From the NCBI GenBank assembly GCA_018623655.1, contig JAAZVG010000032.1:1-13002 (forward strand): 13,002 bases of DNA, written 5' to 3'. The notes under the pieces are model-generated. The model made no database searches, was not told where the DNA came from, and saw only the letters and a program-made list of their open reading frames with translations. Of the stretch, positions 1-6,303 are shown one piece after another (the stretch's first letter is position 1; every line of letters starts with the position of its first letter). Source of the DNA: Flavobacteriaceae bacterium. Lineage in GTDB: Bacteria; Bacteroidota; Bacteroidia; Flavobacteriales; Flavobacteriaceae. The position numbers and the translations under genes are program-made.

Positions 1-1044
1 AAACTTTCTTCAACAAAAATTAGAGAACGGCTATTGTTGTTATCTGACCCTAAGCAAGTTGTTTGTGATGTGTTTAAAAACAACCACAACAAATACCGAT
101 CGGTATTTAATTTAAAGTCTGTTACCAAAACAGAATGTTTTGAAGCGCTTAAGCTTTTTGGTCGTCAACAGCAAATGGGGATTAAGACTATTTCTTATCT
201 CGATAAAGAGTACCCGTTTAATTTGGAGAAAATTGCTGTTGCTCCTATTTTAATTTATCGAAAAGGTTATACCAAAGAGAAGAGTTGTAAGGCACCTCTT
301 TTAGCAATTGTGGGTACGCGCAAGATGACAACCTATGGCAAGCGACAGATCGACGAATTTTTTAATAGTGCACAGAAATCCGAATTTGATGTAATTAGTG
401 GGTTGGCCTATGGCGTTGATAGTTATGCCCAAAGCGTTGCTAGTGACTATGGCTTTACGGTTCACTCTGTGCTCGCTCATGGGCTCGCTCATACTTATCC
501 GAGATCAAATGCTGCTTTGCTTAAAAAACTAGAGCAAAACGGGTACACCTATTCAGAGTATGCTGTTGAAAGTACGGCACACAAAGGCGGGTTTCTCGCT
601 AGGAATAGGCTCATAGCGGCCATGGCGGATGTTGTTTGGGTTGTTGAATCGGCTGAAAAAGGAGGAAGTCTTGTCACTGCGAACTATGCAAAAGGATATA
701 ATAGCTATCTGATTGCCTCTCCTGGCGAGATTCATCGTGAAGTCTCACAAGGCTGTAATCGTTTAATTGCAAATCATTCGGCAGCATTGTATGAACGACC
801 GGAGACGATCCCCACTCATCTAGGCATAGTGTTTTCATTAACACAGGAATCCCTTTCGAAGAAGGCCCCGAATGACCGCAAATCAATAAAAATTTATGAA
901 CTATTGAAGTATTATCGAAAGCTTTACCCTAGTCAGATTATTCAGCTCTCTGGTCTTGATAAGAGCACGGTATTGGAACTTTTATTAAAGATGAACTTAG
1001 AAAATCAGATATCACAAAATCCAGACAATTCGTATTCGGTTTAA
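1..1044 (+). CDS. dprA: DNA-processing protein DprA, 5'-truncated by the window edge
   Basis: DprA binds incoming single-stranded DNA and loads RecA on it during natural transformation, in the cytoplasm. The Rossmann-like DprA core is complete: AIVGTRK near the start of the fold, SGLAYGVD (family form SGxARGxD), VLAHGL followed by TYPRSN, the FLARNRLIAA stretch, GGSLVTA, and GCNRLIA near the end. A C-terminal segment of about 55 residues looks like the winged-helix domain common in DprA. A TTG at position 34 could serve as a start, but the frame stays open to base 1 (KLSSTKIRERL...). That upstream part resembles the N-terminal helical domain of DprA, so the real start probably lies outside the window with roughly 10-25 residues missing. 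The gene converges on trpS with one base between the stops. Nothing nearby suggests a defence or phage role. Confidence 0.93.
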   Translation, partial: KLSSTKIRERLLLLSDPKQVVCDVFKNNHNKYRSVFNLKSVTKTECFEALKLFGRQQQMGIKTISYLDKEYPFNLEKIAVAPILIYRKGYTKEKSCKAPLLAIVGTRKMTTYGKRQIDEFFNSAQKSEFDVISGLAYGVDSYAQSVASDYGFTVHSVLAHGLAHTYPRSNAALLKKLEQNGYTYSEYAVESTAHKGGFLARNRLIAAMADVVWVVESAEKGGSLVTANYAKGYNSYLIASPGEIHREVSQGCNRLIANHSAALYERPETIPTHLGIVFSLTQESLSKKAPNDRKSIKIYELLKYYRKLYPSQIIQLSGLDKSTVLELLLKMNLENQISQNPDNSYSV

Positions 1045-1045
1045 T

Positions 1046-2014
1046 TTAGAAACCAACCTTCTCTCGTACTCTTGAGAGAACTTCTTGAGCAGTTTTTCGG
1101 GCCTTTTCTGCTCCATGCTGAAGAGCATCTTCTACTTCCTTAGGATGTGCATATAGGTATTCGAATTTTTCTCGAGGCTCTTGAAAAGTTTGAAGAATGA
1201 GCTCTAATAGCGCTTTTTTTGCATGGCCATAACCGTAATTTCCTGCCAAATAGTTCGCGCTCATTGCCTCAATTTCATCTTGTGGAGCGAGACACTTATA
1301 TAAGGCGAAGGTAGTGTCGGTTAAGGGGTTTTTAGGTTCCTCTAGGCTTTTACTGTCACTTAGTATTCCCATCACCTGTTTCTTAAGTTCTTTTTCTGGG
1401 GCAAAAACATCAATCAAATTTCCTTTGCTCTTGCTCATTTTCTGACCATCGGTGCCCGGAATATACATGGTGTTCTCGTTTATTGCAGCTTCTGGCAAGA
1501 CGAAAGTTTCTCCGTACTTGTTGTGAAAACGTTGAGCTACATCTCGCGTTATCTCCAAATGCTGCAACTGGTCCTTTCCTACAGGAACCCTTTGAGCATC
1601 GTAAAGAAGAATGTCGGCAGCCATTAGCATCGGATAAGTAAATAACCCTGCGTTTACGTCTTCTAAACGACCAGACTTATCTTTAAAAGAGTGTGCAAGA
1701 GTTAATCGCTGATAGGGGAACAGACAGCTTAGGTACCACGACAATTCTGTAACCTCTGGCACATCACTTTGTCTGTAGAATACGGTTTTATCTACATCTA
1801 GTCCGAAAGCTAGCCAGGCTGCAGCAGTTGCAAAGGTATTCGCTTTCAGGGTTGGCCCATCTTTAATCTGAGTAAGCGAGTGCATATCAGCTATAAATAA
1901 ATAGGAATCATTTTCTGCGCTATTTGCTAGTGATATAGCAGGCAGGATTGCTCCAAGTATGTTTCCTAGGTGAGGAGTTCCCGTACTCTGTATTCCGGTA
2001 AGGATTCGTGCCAT
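1046..2014 (-). CDS. trpS: Tryptophan--tRNA ligase (TrpRS)
   Basis: Class Ic aminoacyl-tRNA synthetase that charges tRNA-Trp with tryptophan using ATP in the cytoplasm. The HIGH-type signature appears as TGTPHLGN at residues 11-18, after the GIQ strand expected at the N-terminus. The KMSKS loop is exact at residues 192-196 within GTDGQKMSKSKGN. At 322 residues it matches the usual bacterial length of about 320-340, so it is complete. The ATG at 2012-2014 begins MARILTGIQ, where TrpRS proteins normally begin. The 3' end abuts dprA tail to tail, so transcription of either gene could run into the other. The 5' end faces the acyltransferase gene. I saw no tryptophan-rich leader or T-box upstream; the short divergent gap has no room for one. 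Confidence 0.97.
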   Translation of the reverse strand: MARILTGIQSTGTPHLGNILGAILPAISLANSAENDSYLFIADMHSLTQIKDGPTLKANTFATAAAWLAFGLDVDKTVFYRQSDVPEVTELSWYLSCLFPYQRLTLAHSFKDKSGRLEDVNAGLFTYPMLMAADILLYDAQRVPVGKDQLQHLEITRDVAQRFHNKYGETFVLPEAAINENTMYIPGTDGQKMSKSKGNLIDVFAPEKELKKQVMGILSDSKSLEEPKNPLTDTTFALYKCLAPQDEIEAMSANYLAGNYGYGHAKKALLELILQTFQEPREKFEYLYAHPKEVEDALQHGAEKARKTAQEVLSRVREKVGF

Positions 2015-2070
2015 TCTCGAATTTTAGTTTACATAGTTACAAAAATTTAAAAAGTTATACTTTCGAATTC

Positions 2071-2820
2071 GTGTTGAGATTTATTAAAAATATCGGCTAC
2101 ATTTTTTATAAGGTGTGGTTTTACGTGGTATCGGCTTTGCCGGTACTTGTCTTCTCTCCTCTTTTATTGATTGGAGTGAGCTCAACTAGAACCTATCCCC
2201 TTGTTTATTGGTGCGCCCGTTCAATATGGGCACCATTTATTCTTCTTATGATGGGAACACCCATTAGAAAGGTATTTGGTTCTGAAAAATTGCCCGACAC
2301 CCCAGCAATTATGATTATGAACCATACAAGCATGCTTGATATTATGCTTATGCTTCGCATTTGTAAAAAGCCTGTTGTTTTCGTTGGTAAAGCTGAATTA
2401 CAGCGAATCTGGATTTTCGGATTTTTTTACAAACGAGCGGTCATTATGGTTGACCGATCGAATAAAGAAAGCAGAAAAAAGGTTTATCAAAGTGTTCAAG
2501 AGCGAGTTAAAAATGACGCCTCTATTGCAATATATCCCGAAGGAGGTGTTCCTGACTCTTCTGTATTAATAGATCGTTTTAAAAATGGAGCTTTTTCAAT
2601 GTCTTTGACTCATGATTTGCCCATTGTTCCAATTATCAATTACGATTGTAAAAAACGAATTAATTGGGATTTTTATCACGGCGGCCCAGGTGTGTTGAGA
2701 TATAAAATAATGCCCGCGATAAAAGCGGGCACTTATGCTAAAGATGAGCTTGAGCAGTTTCGAGACGAAGTAAGAAACCTCTTCATAAAAGAGCTGACAA
2801 ACGAACCACCTATGAATTAA
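2071..2820 (+). CDS. 1-acyl-sn-glycerol-3-phosphate acyltransferase family protein (PlsC-like)
   Basis: Predicted membrane-associated acyltransferase that adds a fatty acid to lysophosphatidic acid, giving phosphatidic acid for phospholipid synthesis. Counting from the GTG at 2071 (249 residues), a hydrophobic segment lies at about residues 15-35. The catalytic H-x4-D motif NHTSMLD is at 84-90, a substrate-binding YPEGG block at 155-159, an FKNG block at 170-173, and a VPII strand follows. The start is uncertain. A longer form from a GTG at 2008 is open but would overlap the trpS start by 7 bases, and its extra 21 residues look unlike the family. GTG at 2071 or TTG at 2074 puts the hydrophobic helix close to the N-terminus. 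The 3' end overlaps recA by 11 bp. Lyso-ornithine or other lipid acceptors are possible, since substrate cannot be read from the motifs. Confidence 0.88.
   Translation: MLRFIKNIGYIFYKVWFYVVSALPVLVFSPLLLIGVSSTRTYPLVYWCARSIWAPFILLMMGTPIRKVFGSEKLPDTPAIMIMNHTSMLDIMLMLRICKKPVVFVGKAELQRIWIFGFFYKRAVIMVDRSNKESRKKVYQSVQERVKNDASIAIYPEGGVPDSSVLIDRFKNGAFSMSLTHDLPIVPIINYDCKKRINWDFYHGGPGVLRYKIMPAIKAGTYAKDELEQFRDEVRNLFIKELTNEPPMN
2711..2731 (-). terminator. Candidate intrinsic terminator of recA, inside the acyltransferase gene
   Basis: A perfect 7-bp GC-rich stem, TGCCCGC pairing with GCGGGCA around a 7-base loop, lies about 80 bases beyond the recA stop codon. Read on the minus strand it is followed by TTATTTTATAT, a T-rich tract as expected for rho-independent termination. 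On the plus strand the following bases (CTTATGCTAA) are not T-rich. This suggests the stem acts on recA transcripts rather than on the acyltransferase mRNA that encodes it. The T tract is interrupted, so strength is uncertain, and a coding coincidence is possible. Confidence 0.45.
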
Positions 2821-3817
2821 CGTGTTTAAGGGCTTCGTAAATCTTATTTTCGATTTCTTCAGAGAGATCAGGATTATCTAAAAGCAGTGATTTTACAGCG
2901 TCTCGACCTTGACCTAGTTTACTGTCTTCATAACTGAACCAAGAACCACTTTTTTTAACGATTTCATAGGCAACGCCCAAGTCGATGATTTCACCCACTT
3001 TAGAAATTCCTTCCCCGTACATAATGTCAAACTCAGCCGTTTTAAAAGGAGGAGCGACCTTGTTCTTTACTACTTTAACCCTCGTTTTATTACCCATTAC
3101 ATTTGAGTCTCCGTCTTTAATTTGACTTGAGCGACGAATGTCTAAACGAACAGAGGCGTAAAACTTAAGCGCATTACCACCCGTTGTTGTTTCTGGATTA
3201 CCGAACATTATACCAATTTTTTCACGCAATTGATTTATGAAAATTACGGTGCAATTTGTTTTAGAAATGGTTGAGGTTAATTTTCTAAGAGCTTGTGACA
3301 TCAATCTGGCGTGCAATCCCATTTTAGAGTCACCCATCTCACCTTCGATTTCGCTTTTTGGGGTGAGTGCCGCTACCGAGTCAATAATAATAATATCGAT
3401 GGCTCCTGATCGAATTAAATTATCAGCAATTTCAAGCGCTTGCTCACCGTGGTCAGGTTGAGAAATAATAAGGTTGTCGACATCTATTCCCAGCTTTGCT
3501 GCATAAAAACGGTCAAAGGCATGCTCTGCATCAACGAAGGCAGCAATACCTCCCGCTTTTTGAGCTTCAGCTATGGCATGCAGGGTAAGCGTGGTCTTAC
3601 CAGATGATTCAGGGCCGTATATTTCTATAATTCTGCCTTTCGGAAAACCACCAACGCCAAGGGCTGCATTTAAGCCGATAGAACCTGAAGAAATTACTTC
3701 GACTTCTTGTACAACCGAGTCTCCCATTTTCATAACGGCACCTTTACCGTAGGTTTTATCTAATTTGTCTAAGGTTAGTTGAAGTGCTTTCAGCTTCGCG
3801 TCTTGTTCTTTGCTCAT
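2810..3817 (-). CDS. recA: Recombinase RecA
   Basis: ATP-dependent strand-exchange protein for homologous recombination and repair; it also receives transforming DNA from DprA. Walker A is GPESSGKTT at residues 68-76 and Walker B is IIIIDSVAA at about 142-150. The DNA-binding L2 region is seen as IMFGNPETTTGGNALKFYASVR around residues 203-224. The 335-residue length is normal, and the protein starts at a single plausible ATG (MSKEQDAKLKAL). It is transcribed divergently from trhO. A perfect TAnnTTTG -7 box lies 24 bases upstream of the ATG, overlapped by an inverted repeat that could be an operator. The tail overlaps the acyltransferase tail by 11 bp, and a likely terminator sits further inside that gene. 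All landmarks of a functional RecA are present, with no intein or insertion. Confidence 0.99.
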   Translation of the reverse strand: MSKEQDAKLKALQLTLDKLDKTYGKGAVMKMGDSVVQEVEVISSGSIGLNAALGVGGFPKGRIIEIYGPESSGKTTLTLHAIAEAQKAGGIAAFVDAEHAFDRFYAAKLGIDVDNLIISQPDHGEQALEIADNLIRSGAIDIIIIDSVAALTPKSEIEGEMGDSKMGLHARLMSQALRKLTSTISKTNCTVIFINQLREKIGIMFGNPETTTGGNALKFYASVRLDIRRSSQIKDGDSNVMGNKTRVKVVKNKVAPPFKTAEFDIMYGEGISKVGEIIDLGVAYEIVKKSGSWFSYEDSKLGQGRDAVKSLLLDNPDLSEEIENKIYEALKHVNS

Positions 3818-3826
3818 AATCTATTC

Positions 3827-3845
3827 ATTTGGACTATTTCCAAAT
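3827..3845. promoter_or_regulatory. Inverted repeat overlapping the recA -7 box (candidate operator)
   Basis: The arms ATTTGGA and TCCAAAT, perfect over 7 bp, flank the 5-base spacer CTATT. The repeat overlaps five bases of the minus-strand -7 box at 3841-3848 and covers the predicted recA transcription start, where a repressor would block RNA polymerase. A second perfect palindrome, GCATTCCAATGC, sits just upstream of the box at 3851-3862. I do not recognise either as a known LexA site, so an SOS role is inference from position only. Confidence 0.35.
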
Positions 3846-3848
3846 TTA
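3841..3848 (-). promoter_or_regulatory. Putative recA promoter -7 element
   Basis: The minus-strand sequence TAAATTTG matches the Bacteroidota consensus TAnnTTTG at all six fixed bases. Its last base is 24 bases from the recA ATG, so transcription should begin near 3835 with a leader of roughly 18 bases. No convincing -33 TTTG is seen at the usual distance upstream. Confidence 0.6.
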
Positions 3849-3899
3849 AAGCATTCCAATGCATCATTGTTGCAGAAGAACGAAATTGTTGAAAAAATG

Positions 3900-3907
3900 T
3901 ACTTTTG
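3900..3907 (+). promoter_or_regulatory. Putative trhO promoter -7 element
   Basis: TACTTTTG matches the TAnnTTTG consensus at every fixed base. It lies 33 bases upstream of the trhO ATG, predicting a start near 3913 and a leader of about 27 bases. TTG trinucleotides occur upstream, but none sits at the usual -33 spacing, so only the -7 element is claimed. Confidence 0.6.
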
Positions 3908-3939
3908 TTTAACTTTTATCTAGTCTTTCAATCTTTAAA

Positions 3940-4980
3940 ATGTATAGCATGCAACTGTACAACACCTTAAGTGCGAAGGAACGGGCAATTCTTATTGAGC
4001 AAGCTGGTATTGACCGGTTAACGATCTCGTTCTACAAATACGCACACCTTAAGCATCCTCAACTCGTTCGAAATCATTTGTTTTTAGCTTGGAACGAGCT
4101 AGATGTTCTTGGTCGAATCTATGTAGCCAAAGAAGGAATTAATGCACAGCTTTCTGTTCCTGCACCTAATTTCGAAGCGTTCAAAAGCCATTTAGACAGC
4201 ATTTCATTTTTAGAAAACGTAAGATTAAACATTGCAATCGAGCAGGATAATATGTCATTTCTGAAATTGAAGGTTAAAGTGCGTCATAAAATTGTTGCTG
4301 ATGGTCTTGATGACAGCTCTTTTGATGTGACCAATAAAGGGGTTCATGTGGGTGCAGAGAAATTCAATGAACTTATTGAAGATCCAGAAACGGTTCTTGT
4401 AGATATGCGAAACCACTATGAAAGTGAGATTGGGCATTTTAAAAACGCAGTATGTCCAGACGTTGACACCTTCAGAGACTCTTTAGATCTTATCGAAGAA
4501 CAGCTCAAGGAGCATAAAGAAACCAAGAAGCTAGTGATGTATTGTACTGGTGGTATTCGTTGCGAAAAGGCCAGCGCATATTACAAGCACAAAGGCTTTA
4601 AAAAGGTATATCAACTTGAGGGGGGTATTATTGAGTACACCCGACAGGTTAAAGAAAAACATCTGGAGAATAAATTCTTAGGCAAGAACTTTGTCTTTGA
4701 TGAGCGTCGTGCAGAAAGGATTTCTGAAGACGTAATTGCTGTTTGTCACCAATGCGGATCGCCATGTGACACTCATGTAAATTGTGCTAATTCGGGATGT
4801 CATTTGCTTTTCATTCAGTGTGAGCACTGTGCTTCAAAAATGAATCATTGTTGTAGCGCTGAATGCGCGGAGATTGTCGCACTGCCCGAAGAGGAGCAGA
4901 AAGCACTTCGAAAGGGAAAAACAGTAAGCAACAAAATCTTTAAAAAAGGGCGATCTCCAAAGCTTAAATACAAGGCTTAG
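3940..4980 (+). CDS. trhO: Rhodanese-family tRNA uridine-34 hydroxylase TrhO (YceA family)
   Basis: TrhO proteins carry out oxygen-dependent 5-hydroxylation of the wobble uridine in a subset of tRNAs, the first step towards 5-methoxyuridine or 5-oxyacetyluridine. The N-terminal part (about residues 30-115) is the acylphosphatase-like region with GRIYVAKEGINAQLS, typical of this family. A rhodanese domain follows at about 140-240, with the active-site loop YCTGGIRCEK; its cysteines are C202 and C208. The C-terminus is rich in cysteines (C269, C272, C276, C282, C287, C294, C297, C304, C305, C309), probably binding zinc, and ends in a basic tail. The 346 residues match the E. coli homologue of about 350. 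The ATG at 3940 is used here, but an in-frame ATG at 3949 is also possible. It has its own -7 box and is probably monocistronic or leads into ricT. Confidence 0.93.
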   Translation: MYSMQLYNTLSAKERAILIEQAGIDRLTISFYKYAHLKHPQLVRNHLFLAWNELDVLGRIYVAKEGINAQLSVPAPNFEAFKSHLDSISFLENVRLNIAIEQDNMSFLKLKVKVRHKIVADGLDDSSFDVTNKGVHVGAEKFNELIEDPETVLVDMRNHYESEIGHFKNAVCPDVDTFRDSLDLIEEQLKEHKETKKLVMYCTGGIRCEKASAYYKHKGFKKVYQLEGGIIEYTRQVKEKHLENKFLGKNFVFDERRAERISEDVIAVCHQCGSPCDTHVNCANSGCHLLFIQCEHCASKMNHCCSAECAEIVALPEEEQKALRKGKTVSNKIFKKGRSPKLKYKA

Positions 4981-5028
4981 TTGTAGTCGATTTCGCTTTG
5001 TTGTACCTTTAAGGTTCATTTTCGAATT

Positions 5029-6300
5029 ATGTCGTGTGCATCGTGTTCAACAAGTAAAGATGGAAAAGTAAGGGGCTGCAAGAACAACGGCACTTGCGCA
5101 ACTGACGGCTGTAATAAACTCACTGTTTTTGATTGGTTAGAGAACATGTCATTACCTGCAGGGCAAGCTCGTTTTGACGTCGTTGAGGTTCGTTTTAAAA
5201 ACAGCCGAAAACAATTCTTTAAAAATTCAGATAAGCTTCAAATACTAATGGGAGACGTAGTAGCTACTGAAGCACCTTCTGGTCACGATGTCGGTATTGT
5301 AACGCTAACCGGAGAGTTAGTAAAGATTCAAATGAAACGCAAGGGAGTTGCAGTAGACGAGCCTACTTTAGGCAAAATATATCGCAAAGCTTCGCAAAGA
5401 GATATTGAAGTCTGGCATCAAGCTAGAGAACGCGAAGATGAAATTCAGAAGCGGGCTCGTGAAATTGCAATCTCATTGAATTTGGAGATGAAGATCTCTG
5501 ATGTAGAACTTCAGGGAGACGCCTCTAAAGCCACCTTCTATTATACGGCAGAGGCTAGAGTTGATTTTCGTCAATTGATCAAAGATATGGCCCGTGCCTT
5601 CGGGCTCAGAATTGAGATGAGGCAGATAGGATATCGTCAAGAAGCTCAGCGTTTAGGAGGTATCGGTTCTTGTGGCCGAGAGCTTTGTTGCTCAACTTGG
5701 CTCTCAGACTTTAGGTCGGTAAGCACCTCTGCGGCGAGATACCAGCAACTCGCTTTGAATCCGCAAAAACTCGCTGGGCAATGTGGAAAGTTGAAATGCT
5801 GTCTCAACTTTGAATTAGACACTTACCTTGACGCACTTAAAGAATTTCCTCCGACAGACTGTAAGCTTCAAACCGAAAAAGGAGTGGCTTTCTGCCAGAA
5901 GGTAGATATATTCAAAGGACTATTATGGTTTACGTATAAGAATGATGCCACGAATTGGCACGCCTTAGACAAGCATCGAGTTAATGAGATTTTAGCTATC
6001 AATAAAGAAGGTAAAAAGATAGATTCTCTTGATGCTTATCAAATTGAAATACAGACAATCGACGAGATGGCAGCGGACACTGACCATTCTTTAATTGAGG
6101 ATAGTTTAACACGTTTCGATCAACCAAAAAGAAGAAAAAAGCGAAGAAACAAAGGCAGAAAGACCAATGAAGTCAAAAACGCTAATGGCCAGAAGCAGGC
6201 GGGTGGCCCAAACGAGGAAAAAACTTCTTCTAATAAGCACAGAAGAAATTCGGGACAGAACCGAAGAAGAAATCAAAATCAAAATCGAGAGAATAAATAA
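5029..6300 (+). CDS. ricT: PSP1-domain protein, RicT (YaaT) family
   Basis: Homologue of RicT/YaaT, which in Bacillus works with RicA and RicF in RNase Y-dependent mRNA processing and carries iron-sulfur clusters with its partners. The role in Bacteroidota is not established, so function here is by family only. A cysteine cluster opens the protein (C3, C6, C17, C23, C28). The PSP1 domain covers roughly residues 75-160. The diagnostic cysteine blocks follow: GSCGRELCC (C215, C220, C221) and GQCGKLKCC (C252, C257, C258). The last 60 residues or so are low-complexity, rich in K, R, N and Q, and could contact RNA. The 48-base gap after trhO contains TACCTTTA at 5004-5011, one base off the -7 consensus, so a separate promoter is possible. 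The PBP1A gene begins 3 bases after the stop, indicating an operon. Confidence 0.88.
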   Translation: MSCASCSTSKDGKVRGCKNNGTCATDGCNKLTVFDWLENMSLPAGQARFDVVEVRFKNSRKQFFKNSDKLQILMGDVVATEAPSGHDVGIVTLTGELVKIQMKRKGVAVDEPTLGKIYRKASQRDIEVWHQAREREDEIQKRAREIAISLNLEMKISDVELQGDASKATFYYTAEARVDFRQLIKDMARAFGLRIEMRQIGYRQEAQRLGGIGSCGRELCCSTWLSDFRSVSTSAARYQQLALNPQKLAGQCGKLKCCLNFELDTYLDALKEFPPTDCKLQTEKGVAFCQKVDIFKGLLWFTYKNDATNWHALDKHRVNEILAINKEGKKIDSLDAYQIEIQTIDEMAADTDHSLIEDSLTRFDQPKRRKKRRNKGRKTNEVKNANGQKQAGGPNEEKTSSNKHRRNSGQNRRRNQNQNRENK

Positions 6301-6303
6301 TAG

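Noticed and set aside
1..1044. DprA-like protein as part of a defence island
   Set aside because: It has the full canonical DprA core and apparent winged-helix tail, and all neighbours are housekeeping genes.
1059..1080. Stem TTCTCTC/GAGAGAA as a terminator for dprA
   Set aside because: The 7-bp stem is real, but it lies inside the trpS coding region with no T run directly after it on either strand.
3818..3939. Small RNA or tRNA gene in the recA-trhO gap
   Set aside because: The 122 bases are accounted for by two divergent promoters and short repeats. No cloverleaf or terminator-bounded transcript is visible.
5005..5015. ACCTT-T-AAGGT palindrome between trhO and ricT as a terminator
   Set aside because: The one-base loop cannot fold as an RNA hairpin of this size, and the arms are short. 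It partly overlaps a near-consensus -7 box.
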